Assembly (NCBI GenBank): GCA_023666975.1
Contig: JAMPAW010000060.1
Span: forward strand, 1-18,842
Direction of reading: 5' to 3'
DNA length: 18,842 nt
From: Clostridium sp.
GTDB taxonomy: Bacteria > Bacillota_A > Clostridia > Lachnospirales > Lachnospiraceae
Within the stretch, counting starts at the first letter, position 1; each line of letters starts with the position of its first letter. This document shows positions 8,025-16,005 of this stretch, piece after piece. The translations under genes were made by a program, and so were the position numbers. Under the pieces are notes generated by a model. That model was not told the DNA's origin, did no database searches, and saw nothing but the letters and a program-made list of their open reading frames with translations.

Positions 8025-8621
8025 TTAAGACACCCCCACTTTTTTGTTAATTTCTTTTCCAATTTCATCTAACGGTAAAACAATATCCGCTATGCCATTT
8101 TCCACGATTGCTTTCGGCATACCATACACTACACAGGTTTCCTTGTTCTGCGCAATGGTATATATGGATTGTCTATCCTTTAATGCCTTAATTCCTTTAT
8201 AACCATCCGCTCCCATGCCGGTAAGTACAACACATATAACGGATTCAATAGACAAAGCCGCTAAGCTTTCAATCGTGATATTCGCACACGGCTTTAATCC
8301 GTTAACCGGCTCACGGTCTACTTCAGACAAAAATAAATGTCTGTGTGTATCCCTCTTTAATTGTAAATGTGTTCCTCCTTTCGCAAGATACACATGTCCC
8401 TTTTCAAGAACCTGACCGTCCACAGCTTCACTGACACCAATACCGCTGACCTCATTCAAGCGCTCCGCCAAAGAAGCAGTAAAGCCTTTTGGCATATGCT
8501 GTACAACTACAACCGGAGCATCCAGACTTGGTTCCAACGTTGGAATCAAATGATGAAGTGCCTTCGGTCCGCCTGTAGAGCTGGCAATCATCACAAGCTT
8601 TTTCGTTATGTTCGCAGCCAT
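8025..8621 (-). CDS. cheB: CheB methylesterase domain protein lacking a receiver domain
   Basis: 198 residues from the chosen ATG, all CheB catalytic domain. The triad is present: S15 in ASSTGGP, H42 in VVQHMP and D139 in TGMGADG. The enzyme removes methyl groups from, and may deamidate, receptor glutamates. Usual CheB is about 350 residues with an N-terminal receiver and linker; here both are absent. An in-frame TGA lies just upstream of the first possible ATG (8651), and only 80 bases separate the chosen start from the previous gene, so no receiver remnant exists in any frame. Start: ATG 8621 has GGAG 8 bases upstream, whereas ATG 8651 abuts the -10-like element and has no such site. The stop is one base before the cheA ATG. 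No cheR is present in this window. Confidence 0.93.
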   Translation of the reverse strand: MAANITKKLVMIASSTGGPKALHHLIPTLEPSLDAPVVVVQHMPKGFTASLAERLNEVSGIGVSEAVDGQVLEKGHVYLAKGGTHLQLKRDTHRHLFLSEVDREPVNGLKPCANITIESLAALSIESVICVVLTGMGADGYKGIKALKDRQSIYTIAQNKETCVVYGMPKAIVENGIADIVLPLDEIGKEINKKVGVS

Positions 8622-8651
8622 ATTTTTCACTCCGTCACTTTCTACTTTCAT

Positions 8652-8660
8652 ATTATATCA
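8652..8660 (-). promoter_or_regulatory. Possible internal sigma-A promoter (extended -10) before cheB
   Basis: The minus strand reads TGATATAAT, a full match to the extended -10 consensus TGnTATAAT, in the 80-base space between the pilZ gene stop and the preferred cheB ATG (8621). Transcription would begin near 8645 and leave a leader of roughly 25 bases containing the cheB ribosome binding site. No convincing -35 hexamer is found 16-18 bases upstream, which extended -10 promoters can tolerate. It could feed cheB-cheA-cheW-cheC-cheD and sigma28 separately from the main operon promoter. This is inference from sequence alone. Confidence 0.45.
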
Positions 8661-8701
8661 GAAAACAACTGCACATAAGTGCATAATAACATTTCTTTTG
8701 C

Positions 8702-9436
8702 TTAATTTTTGCCCAACTGTTGGGAACGGTTTTTTCTCTGCTGCTCAAAAATATAGCGGATAATCTTCTCCCGCGTATTATGCTCCATTCCCCAGAACAT
8801 GATATGGTGGTCATAAATCGTCGGTCTGTTCTGATTGCGCTCCACCCGCATGATTTTGGCATAGGAATAGATTACCGTTGCTTTATTCCCCAGAACGATA
8901 TTAAAGCGCACCTCAAGCATAGAACCATTACTCTCTGCCACATCCGCAATAAAATATATTCCACCGCCGCTCAAATCCAGCATAGTCGCACCCTTCCATT
9001 CCTGTACGGTCCCGTCCGGCTGGTAAGGCATCCCTGCTTCCAAAGCGCCCAGTTCCTGTTCATTGACAATACGATAGTCTATATGTGTCCGGCACGCAAA
9101 GCGGAAATACTCCCGCCGCTGTACTTTTTTGAGGATATCCTGCGGCTCAAGCTCTACAAAAAACAGATTTTCCCTCTTGTACCGTCCGACAACCTTTACC
9201 TTACAGCGCAGAAGCCCGGTCTGCTTGGTATAAAAGGTTGCGGTAAACATCTGGTCAACACCGAGAGGAACCATTTTCCCCTCCCGTATAGGCATTGCAG
9301 CGAGAATATGATCATATTCTCCCTCGTCCAACACCTGGCTGACATATACATCCGATTCACTGTTGGGATTTACCGCCAGACGGTTGTCAATTTTTACCAA
9401 TTCAAGTTTGTCACCAATTGCAATTCTGTTATCCAT
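8702..9436 (-). CDS. PilZ-domain flagellar brake protein (YcgR/MotI-like)
   Basis: 244 residues. An N-terminal YcgR-N-like beta domain (about 1-95) is followed by a PilZ domain whose two c-di-GMP contacts are visible: the R-x3-R element in QRREYFR (106-112) and DLSGGG (154-159), the D/N-x-S-x2-G motif. Family knowledge: YcgR of E. coli and MotI of B. subtilis bind c-di-GMP and slow or disengage the motor. Location between flhG and cheB makes a motility role likely; the exact target cannot be told from sequence. Start choice: ATG at 9436, with AGGTAGG a few bases upstream at the flhG stop; an in-frame GTG at 9442 is the alternative but overlaps that site. Confidence 0.88.
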   Translation of the reverse strand: MDNRIAIGDKLELVKIDNRLAVNPNSESDVYVSQVLDEGEYDHILAAMPIREGKMVPLGVDQMFTATFYTKQTGLLRCKVKVVGRYKRENLFFVELEPQDILKKVQRREYFRFACRTHIDYRIVNEQELGALEAGMPYQPDGTVQEWKGATMLDLSGGGIYFIADVAESNGSMLEVRFNIVLGNKATVIYSYAKIMRVERNQNRPTIYDHHIMFWGMEHNTREKIIRYIFEQQRKNRSQQLGKN

Positions 9437-9442
9437 ACGCAC

Positions 9443-10324
9443 CTACCTATTACTCTTTTTTGATTTAATAAAATTAAGCAGTACCTTAGCAATTCCCGTC
9501 TTACTTTCCTCTTCCGCAGAAATGTCCAGCAACCGGTTACATATATTGCTCAACCGGTTCGTCGTTTCGCTGTTTGGCGCACTTAAGGAAACCGGTTTTT
9601 GTTCAATGACAGAAGCCGTCATCTTCTTATCCTGTGGAATGTACCCTAAATATTCCAATTCGATATTCAAAAACTTAGAGACGACGATACGGATTTTATC
9701 ATAAATCTCCTGTCCCTCCCGTTCCGAATTCACACGATTGGTAATCACCTTGATTGCCTTCTGCTTCCGGTCAAAATTTTTCTTTCGATTCACGGCCTTC
9801 AACAGCGAATACGCATCGGTAATGGAAGTAGGCTCCGGTGTCACCACCAGTACCACCTCCGGAGAACTCAACACAAATTCAATGACCGGATCAGCAATTC
9901 CTGCTCCGGTATCCACAATCACCACGTCATACATACCGTCTAATTTTACCAGCTTGGCAATCAGGCTTTGAATTCTCTCCTTGTCAAGATTCACTAATTC
10001 CTGTACACCAGAACCACCGGAAATAAAGCCAATTCCCATCGGTCCCTCCGTGATGATTTCTTCAATCGCTTTGTTTTTATATATCAAGTCCGTCAAGTCA
10101 TACTGCGGACGGATTCCAAGCATAACCTCAACATTTGCCAGACCAAAGTCTGCGTCAAGAATGACAACCTTTTTCCCCTGTAATCTGAACTGTAAAGCAA
10201 GATTGACCGAAATACTTGTTTTTCCTACACCACCTTTTCCGCTGGTAACGGCAATTACTCTGGCAGAAGGTGCTTCACTTTTTAGCAGCTCCATTTTCTC
10301 ACGCAACTTATCCGCCTGATCCAT
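9443..10324 (-). CDS. flhG: MinD-like ATPase FlhG (YlxH), flagellar number regulator
   Basis: 293 residues from the chosen ATG. The N-terminus MDQADKLREKM matches the DQAxxLR activator motif with which FlhG stimulates FlhF GTPase, which supports this start. A deviant Walker A motif KGGVGKTS (about residues 30-37), a switch region with LDADFGLANVEVMLG and Walker-B-like VVIVDTGAGI identify the MinD/ParA ATPase family. FlhG cycles between membrane-bound dimer and cytosolic monomer and limits flagellar number. The gene overlaps flhF by 17 bases, so the two partners are translationally coupled. The C-terminus (KVLLNFIKSKKSNR) is basic and could help membrane binding, as in MinD. Confidence 0.95.
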   Translation of the reverse strand: MDQADKLREKMELLKSEAPSARVIAVTSGKGGVGKTSISVNLALQFRLQGKKVVILDADFGLANVEVMLGIRPQYDLTDLIYKNKAIEEIITEGPMGIGFISGGSGVQELVNLDKERIQSLIAKLVKLDGMYDVVIVDTGAGIADPVIEFVLSSPEVVLVVTPEPTSITDAYSLLKAVNRKKNFDRKQKAIKVITNRVNSEREGQEIYDKIRIVVSKFLNIELEYLGYIPQDKKMTASVIEQKPVSLSAPNSETTNRLSNICNRLLDISAEEESKTGIAKVLLNFIKSKKSNR

Positions 10325-11609
10325 AACCGTCACCACCTCCTAACACTTGCTTGGCAATGATTTGAGGATTCATCACATCAATATCTTCCGGCACGTTCTG
10401 TCCATAGGAAATATAAGACAGCGCCCTGCCTGTGTCTAATTTAATGTTTAATATATTACCAATTGCATCGGTCTCATCTAACTTAGTGAATATAAGGCTG
10501 TAATCTGTAATATCTTCATACAGTGCCGTAATCCTCTTTAAATCTTTATATTTTGTCGTTGCACTAAGTACCAGATAAGTCAGAATGCTATATTTGGAAA
10601 AAGCATCAAACAAGTTCTTCAAATCGTCTACCTGTTCTCGGTTTTTGTGGGAACGTCCCGCCGTGTCAACCAGCAGGTAATCACAATCTTTATATTTGGG
10701 CAAAATATTATCCAAATCCTTGCTCTCGTATACGACCTCCACTGGAATTGACAAAATATTGGCATATGTCTTAATCTGTTCCACAGCTGCAATACGGTAT
10801 GTATCCGCAGTCAGAATGGCAATCTTTTTCTTCTCTTCGAGAATCAGCTTGGAGGAAAGCTTGGCAATCGTCGTCGTTTTTCCCACACCCGTCGGTCCCA
10901 CAAAAAAAATCACTTTAGGCCGCTTATCTCCTTCATCAAAGGAAACAGGCTTTGTCTGACCCAGTTTTAAAACAATCTTCTGATAAACCAATGACAGCAT
11001 TTCATCTAATGTACGGATACTTCCGGAGCTTGTAATCTCATCCATAATCTGCTTGGCATAATTATAGCTCACTTCGTTATTGGTCATCTGTTCCATAATC
11101 AAATCAATGGATTTATCCTTCAGGCTTGCACCTTCTTCTTTTGTATCAGCGCTATCCTCTGGCTCCGAATCGGCAGAACCTTTATCGGTCTCTTTGTCGA
11201 TTTTCTCCTCCACTGCTTTTGCTGCCGGAGTCTCCTCGGTCTTTTTGCCCTCTTTCTTCTGGCTTTCTATCTGCTGCTCTAACAACATTGCCAGATTATT
11301 TAATTTCTCCTCCAGCTCCTTGGCTTCATTCGGTTCCTCGGCTTTTGCTTTTTCCGGGTGAAGTTTTTCATCAATCTGCGCATTAAACTGAGTAGATGCT
11401 TTTCCGTCCGTTTTTTCCTGACTGATCTCCTTTTTGTTGACATCATCTATCGCTGCAGTAACCTCTACTTTTGTCCTCCGGAAAATTTTAAATAATCCCT
11501 TCGGCTTTATGGTCTTTATATTCATCACGATAGCATCTTTGCCCAAATCGTCCTTAGCCAGCATAATCGCTTCTGTCTCTGTATTTGCCTGAAATTTTTT
11601 AATTATCAT
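10308..11609 (-). CDS. flhF: Flagellar SRP-like GTPase FlhF
   Basis: 433 residues in three parts. The N-terminal region (1-50) is the basic B-domain start (MIIKKFQANTETEA). A long Glu/Lys-rich, probably disordered linker covers about residues 55-165. The NG GTPase domain follows, with P-loop GPTGVGKT at 238-245, ADTYRIAAVEQ at 268-278, DTAGR at 315-319 and TKLDE at 375-379. FlhF belongs to the SRP54/FtsY GTPase family and marks where flagella are built; FlhG stimulates its GTPase. The extreme C-terminus is an odd glycine-rich tail (GGGDGYGSGG) whose codons double as the flhG ribosome binding site. The ATG at 11609 lies within the flhA end. Confidence 0.96.
   Translation of the reverse strand: MIIKKFQANTETEAIMLAKDDLGKDAIVMNIKTIKPKGLFKIFRRTKVEVTAAIDDVNKKEISQEKTDGKASTQFNAQIDEKLHPEKAKAEEPNEAKELEEKLNNLAMLLEQQIESQKKEGKKTEETPAAKAVEEKIDKETDKGSADSEPEDSADTKEEGASLKDKSIDLIMEQMTNNEVSYNYAKQIMDEITSSGSIRTLDEMLSLVYQKIVLKLGQTKPVSFDEGDKRPKVIFFVGPTGVGKTTTIAKLSSKLILEEKKKIAILTADTYRIAAVEQIKTYANILSIPVEVVYESKDLDNILPKYKDCDYLLVDTAGRSHKNREQVDDLKNLFDAFSKYSILTYLVLSATTKYKDLKRITALYEDITDYSLIFTKLDETDAIGNILNIKLDTGRALSYISYGQNVPEDIDVMNPQIIAKQVLGGGDGYGSGG
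10333..10340 (-). promoter_or_regulatory. flhG ribosome binding site inside flhF
   Basis: GGAGGTGG on the minus strand lies 8 bases before the ATG at 10324 and within the last codons of flhF, where it encodes glycines. It decides the flhG start in favour of ATG 10324 over the in-frame GTG at 10336, which would overlap the site itself. Confidence 0.8.
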
Positions 11610-13665
11610 TTATCGTCACCACCCCAATTGATTGTAACTCTACATCTGATTCAATCTCATTATATGATATTACTATTAAATCCTTAAAATAGTCTTTTGT
11701 CAACTTCTTAAAGTACATTCTCACTATCGGAGATGTAATGATAATCGGTGCCTTTCCCTGATTTTCCAGCTTTTTCAATTCCGTCTCTACCGAACTTAAT
11801 ATCTGTTTCGTGACAACGGGGTCTAATGTAATATATGCACCCTGCTCCGTTTGTTTGATAGAATTCATAATATCCTGTTCGATTTTCGGGTCCAGCGTTA
11901 CCACGGTAGTCATTTCACTATCCGTAAAATATGTGTTGGATATAGCGCGCTTCAGGCGCTGCCGTACATATTCCGTCAGCACATCTGTATCCCTCGTCGT
12001 GGCTGCATAATCGGCCAGCGTCTCAAAAATGGTAACCAAATCCCGAATGGACACACCCTCTGACAGAAGATTTTGTAATACCTTCTGAATCTCACCAACA
12101 CCAAGCAGCTTTGGCACCAGCTCGTCCACCAGTGTGGTATTCGTCTCCTTTACATTGTTGATTAAATTCTGTACATCCTGTCTTGTCAACAGCTCGTCCA
12201 AATGGCTCTTGATAATCTCGGTCAAATGGGTCGCAATAATGGACGGCGGGTCGACAACCGTATATCCCATGGACTCTGCCCGCTCCCTTTGCGCTTCGGT
12301 AATCCAGATTGCCGGCAAATGGAAAGAGGGTTCAAACGTTGGGATACCGGTAATCTCTTCCTCTACATAACCCGGATTCATGGCCATATAATGGTCAAAC
12401 AAAATCTCACCCTCGCTAATCTGAATCCCTTTTATCTTAATGATATACTGGTTGGGATTCAGCTGAATGTTATCCCGCAGACGGATAATCGGCACAACAG
12501 CACCAAGCTCCAAGGCAATCTGCCGCCTGATCATTACCACACGGTCAAGCAGGTCTCCACCCTGATTCACATCTGCCAAAGGAATAATACCATAGCCAAA
12601 CTCCAACTCAATCGGATCAACCTGCAGCAGGGCATTGACATTTTCGTGCCGGCGGATTTCGTCTGCCTGTACTTCCTCCTCCTGCACTTCATCCTCGATA
12701 GCGGCAACTTCCTTCGTATGGGCAATCAGCCTCCCGACAACAATAATACCAAGTCCCATAGCCAGATAAATCAAAATTCTTCCCTCACTGCGCAGAGGGG
12801 TAAAAATACCCAAAAAGCACAGTGTCGCACCAACCATATAAAGCACCTTCGGTACATGGAACAGCTGACCAATCATGATATCCCCGATATTGCTGGACTT
12901 AGAAGCTTTTGTAATCAAAATACCGGTAGCCAGTGAAATCAGCATAGAAGGAATCTGCGATACCAGACCGTCACCAATTGTCAGGATAATATAGTAGGAA
13001 ATTGCTTCAGAAATCTCCATGTCCTGCATAACAACACCTAAAATAATACCGCCTACCACGTTAATCAGCGTAATAATCAGACCTGCGGTTGCATCACCCT
13101 TTACATATTTGGTTGCACCGTCCATGGAACCAAAGAAAGCTGATTCCTGCTGAATCTTTTCCCGGCGTTCAATCGCCTCCTTATCCGTAATGGCTCCGGT
13201 ATTCAAATCGGCGTCAATTGCCATCTGTTTACCGGGCATGGCATCCAGCGTAAAACGAGCCGTTACCTCGGATACACGCTCTGAACCCTTATTGATGACA
13301 ATCATCTGCACAATTACCAGCACGATGAAAATAATTGTACCGACAACCAGATTACCACCGCCGACGAAGTTACCAAAGGTCTGGACAACCACACCTGGAT
13401 CACCGGTCAGCAGAATCAATCTGGTAGAAGACACATTCAGGGAAATGCGGAAAAACGTAGTAAACAGCAATATTGTTGGAAAACTCGACATTGACAATGT
13501 TTCCTCTGCAAACAGGCAGTTAAACAGAATAATCAATGCCACCATAATATTGAACGAAATCAATATATCCAGCAATAAAGAAGGAATGGGAACAATAAAA
13601 AAGATTACCGCTGCCAGCAAATATAAGCCGACAAATACATCGCCACGAAAGCTAATCTGTTTCAT
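11599..13665 (-). CDS. flhA: Flagellar export gate protein FlhA
   Basis: 688 residues, standard for FlhA. The N-terminal half has about eight hydrophobic segments with the FHIPEP-family loop RFTLDAMPGKQMAIDADLNT and the following REKIQQESAFFGSMDGATKY. The C-terminal cytoplasmic half (from about residue 340) forms the nonameric ring that docks chaperone-substrate complexes and couples export to the proton motive force. Its ATG has the strongest ribosome binding site seen here (AAGGAGGTG, about 10 bases upstream), placed after the longest intergenic gap in the window (82 bases). The 3' end overlaps flhF by 11 bases, indicating translational coupling. Confidence 0.97.
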   Translation of the reverse strand: MKQISFRGDVFVGLYLLAAVIFFIVPIPSLLLDILISFNIMVALIILFNCLFAEETLSMSSFPTILLFTTFFRISLNVSSTRLILLTGDPGVVVQTFGNFVGGGNLVVGTIIFIVLVIVQMIVINKGSERVSEVTARFTLDAMPGKQMAIDADLNTGAITDKEAIERREKIQQESAFFGSMDGATKYVKGDATAGLIITLINVVGGIILGVVMQDMEISEAISYYIILTIGDGLVSQIPSMLISLATGILITKASKSSNIGDIMIGQLFHVPKVLYMVGATLCFLGIFTPLRSEGRILIYLAMGLGIIVVGRLIAHTKEVAAIEDEVQEEEVQADEIRRHENVNALLQVDPIELEFGYGIIPLADVNQGGDLLDRVVMIRRQIALELGAVVPIIRLRDNIQLNPNQYIIKIKGIQISEGEILFDHYMAMNPGYVEEEITGIPTFEPSFHLPAIWITEAQRERAESMGYTVVDPPSIIATHLTEIIKSHLDELLTRQDVQNLINNVKETNTTLVDELVPKLLGVGEIQKVLQNLLSEGVSIRDLVTIFETLADYAATTRDTDVLTEYVRQRLKRAISNTYFTDSEMTTVVTLDPKIEQDIMNSIKQTEQGAYITLDPVVTKQILSSVETELKKLENQGKAPIIITSPIVRMYFKKLTKDYFKDLIVISYNEIESDVELQSIGVVTINDN

Positions 13666-13747
13666 CTGTTTTCCACACCTCCTTCTCTTCCTGTAATACT
13701 AACATAAATGTATCCATAAATAAAATGGTAATTTCAGATAAACGCCA

Positions 13748-14887
13748 TTAACTGACTTTGTTATGAAGCTGATATACATAGGCCAGCACCTCTGCCACAG
13801 CCTGATACAGTTCCGGCGGAATCTCGGCGTCCAATTCGACATTATAATAAAGCATTCTGGCCAGCGGTTTATTCTCTACAATGTCCACATGATGCTCCTT
13901 AGCAATCTCCTTGATACGGCCCGCCAAAAAATCTGCACCCTTGGCCACTACCACAGGTGCCTGGGATTTTCCTGATTGATAGGATAGGGCCACAGCAAAA
14001 TGTGTCGGATTGGTAATCACCACATCTGCTTCCGGAATTGCCGACATCATACGGCGCATCGAAGCCTGCTGCATTCTCTGACGCTGCTGTCCTTTTACTT
14101 TCGGGTCTCCTTCCTGGTTCTTAAACTCATCTTTGACCTCCTGCTTGGTCATTTTGTTATCTTCCTTAAACTTCCATTTCTGATACATGAAATCTACTGC
14201 TGCAATGAACACAAACAACATGCAGATTTTCAGTAGAAGCTCCAAAACAATGTCATACATCAGCAAAATACACTGATTTACCGACATATCGTATAGCAGA
14301 TATATCTCCTCCACATGCTCTTTAAAAACGCCATATGCGATATAGGCAATAAAGATAATTTTGACAATGGATTTCAACAGCTCAATCACTGTATTCAAAG
14401 AAAATATTCTTTTAAATCCACTGATCGGGTTCAATTTGTTAAACTTCGGCTGCAACGGTTTTGTCGTTATCTGAAATTTGAACTGCAGCGAGTTCCCATA
14501 AAAGGAAACAATCAGCCCCACCAGCAAAAAAGGGGCAATCGTCAGGGCAATGCTCAATACTCCTCTCATCAACAGATAGGAAGCACCTGCGACATCAACG
14601 CCGTCCTGCGTATACCGGGAAATCATCGTATAAAATGTTGAAAATCCCCGAATCAACTGGCGCCCGACAAACCCGACTGCAAACCTCAGACAAAAATACA
14701 AGGCAAATAATGTTGCCGCCGTCACAATTTCCCGGCTTTTTGCAACACTACCTTCATTTCTCACATCTTTTAACTTCTTGGAGGTCGCATTCTCTGTTTT
14801 TTCTCCTCCGGGTCCCTCTTTCGCAAACAGCTGAAGGTCCAACGGCATCCGAATACGATATTGATACTCCTGTTCCACAACATCCAC
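13748..14887 (-). CDS. flhB: Flagellar export switch protein FlhB
   Basis: 379 residues. After a short leader comes the family signature [20 protein letters not shown], then four hydrophobic segments (about residues 55-75, 107-130, 170-187, 208-232), and a cytoplasmic domain with [18 protein letters not shown] and the autocleavage motif NPTH at residues 293-296. Cleavage between N293 and P294 switches export from rod/hook proteins to filament proteins. Start choice is uncertain: GTG at 14887 fits the tight operon spacing; another GTG three codons in (14878) is preceded by GAGGTGG; ATG at 14848 would begin exactly at the conserved MPLDLQ but lacks a nearby ribosome binding site and would leave a longer gap. 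Confidence 0.96.
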   Translation of the reverse strand: MDVVEQEYQYRIRMPLDLQLFAKEGPGGEKTENATSKKLKDVRNEGSVAKSREIVTAATLFALYFCLRFAVGFVGRQLIRGFSTFYTMISRYTQDGVDVAGASYLLMRGVLSIALTIAPFLLVGLIVSFYGNSLQFKFQITTKPLQPKFNKLNPISGFKRIFSLNTVIELLKSIVKIIFIAYIAYGVFKEHVEEIYLLYDMSVNQCILLMYDIVLELLLKICMLFVFIAAVDFMYQKWKFKEDNKMTKQEVKDEFKNQEGDPKVKGQQRQRMQQASMRRMMSAIPEADVVITNPTHFAVALSYQSGKSQAPVVVAKGADFLAGRIKEIAKEHHVDIVENKPLARMLYYNVELDAEIPPELYQAVAEVLAYVYQLHNKVS

Positions 14888-14909
14888 CTCAACTCTTTGT
14901 CATGCCTGC

Positions 14910-15689
14910 CTAATAAAATGCCTGTAACACATTCATGACAATTTTCTGCATCTGTTCATAAACATATCCCGTAATATTGGGCAAAAACGGCAGCGTCACC
15001 ACCAAAATACCAAATCCGACAAATATCTTTAGCTGTATACCAATGACAAACATACTCATCTGAGGAGCTGTCTTTGCCAAAACACCCAGAATCACATTGA
15101 CCAGAACAATGGCAATCATAATCGGCAGACTGATTCGCAAGGCAATCAAAAAATAATCCACCATATACTGAAGCATTACGTCATATATCTTTCCGCTGTC
15201 CATTTTGACATTCCCAATAGGAATCAGCACAAAAGAATCCGACAGTGCCGATAATATATAATAATGAAGATTCGAAGCCAGCATGATTACCCTCACCAGC
15301 ATAGAATAAAACTCAGCAGTGATTGTTGTATCTGTATTAAAACTCTGGTCAAATGCGGAAACCATGGAAAATCCCATTTCCCGGTCAATAAACTGACCTG
15401 CCATACTGATAATCGTAAGGGTGATATTGGAGACAAAGCCAATACTCAACCCCACCACAAGTTCCTTCAACAACAAAATCGTATATCCCAAAAATGAACT
15501 GTAATTCAACGGAACATATGGGTTGGCCGCAAATATGGCAAATGACGCTGCTACGCTTAGCAATGTACGCACCCTTCTTGTCACGTTAACATTACCAAAA
15601 ATGGGGGCAAAGGCCATTGCTCCCATCACCCTGACCACAATCGCCAGAAAATATTCCAAATGATAAATGGAAAATGATTGTTCAAGCAT
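14910..15689 (-). CDS. fliR: Flagellar type III export gate protein FliR
   Basis: 259 residues, normal for FliR, with about six hydrophobic segments. Diagnostic stretches are the N-terminal 'FLAIVVRVMGAMAFAPIFG' containing the R-x2-G-x4-P-x2 pattern, the LKELVVGLSIGF segment, GQFIDREMGFSMV, and the late LGVLAKTAPQMSMFVIGI. FliR closes the FliP/Q ring and contacts FlhB. In some Clostridia FliR is fused to FlhB; here they are two separate genes with 22 bases between the fliR stop and the first flhB start candidate. The ATG at 15689 follows a GAGGTAG site at the fliQ stop. Confidence 0.96.
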   Translation of the reverse strand: MLEQSFSIYHLEYFLAIVVRVMGAMAFAPIFGNVNVTRRVRTLLSVAASFAIFAANPYVPLNYSSFLGYTILLLKELVVGLSIGFVSNITLTIISMAGQFIDREMGFSMVSAFDQSFNTDTTITAEFYSMLVRVIMLASNLHYYILSALSDSFVLIPIGNVKMDSGKIYDVMLQYMVDYFLIALRISLPIMIAIVLVNVILGVLAKTAPQMSMFVIGIQLKIFVGFGILVVTLPFLPNITGYVYEQMQKIVMNVLQAFY

Positions 15690-15696
15690 ATAGCAG

Positions 15697-15966
15697 CTAC
15701 CTCACATAAGTAGAAAAATTCTCAAACAACCGCTCCATAAAGGTTACAATATTATCCATTATCCAGCCGCCGCACAAAATCAACATGATAAAAATACTCA
15801 ATATCTTCGGAACAAAAGTCAACGTCTGCTCCTGAATCGAAGTGACTGTCTGAAAAATACTGATTAACAGACCTACTACTAAGGATACCAGCAGTAACGG
15901 TGCGGCAGATTTAATAATCAGCCATAATGCTTCCCTTGCAATATCGATTACCAATTCTGTTGTCAT
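15697..15966 (-). CDS. fliQ: Flagellar type III export gate protein FliQ
   Basis: 89 residues, the usual family length, with two long hydrophobic helices (about residues 15-40 and 52-75) forming a hairpin. Recognisable family features are the N-terminal 'IAREALWLIIKSAAPLL', the central ISIFQTVTSIQEQTLTFVPK and the C-terminal GGWIMDNIVTF. FliQ packs around FliP in the gate complex. It lies 39 bases after fliP, and its last codons (GTG AGG TAG) supply the purine-rich ribosome binding site for fliR, 7 bases downstream. The ATG at 15966 has only a weak GTGAG upstream. Confidence 0.96.
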   Translation of the reverse strand: MTTELVIDIAREALWLIIKSAAPLLLVSLVVGLLISIFQTVTSIQEQTLTFVPKILSIFIMLILCGGWIMDNIVTFMERLFENFSTYVR

Positions 15967-16005
15967 ACACTCACATCCAATCTTAACAATTGTACTGTTT
16001 CATCA

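Noticed and set aside
8653..8862. 69-codon frame on the minus strand upstream of cheB as a lost CheB receiver
   Set aside because: It is mostly the pilZ gene read in another frame. The translation shows no receiver motifs (no acidic pair, no phosphoacceptor Asp context).
8720..9463. Open frame of 247 codons on the plus strand opposite the PilZ gene
   Set aside because: As long as the real gene, but its translation is His/Cys/Phe-rich and without family features, while the minus-strand frame has clear PilZ motifs.
12202..12936. Open frame of 244 codons on the plus strand opposite flhA
   Set aside because: Shadow of the FlhA coding sequence; rich in Asn, His and Gln, with no recognisable domain.
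13666..13747. 82-base flhB-flhA gap as a promoter or terminator
   Set aside because: Only weak -10/-35 look-alikes (for example TAGTAT) and no hairpin with a T-run. The strong ribosome binding site of flhA accounts for part of it.
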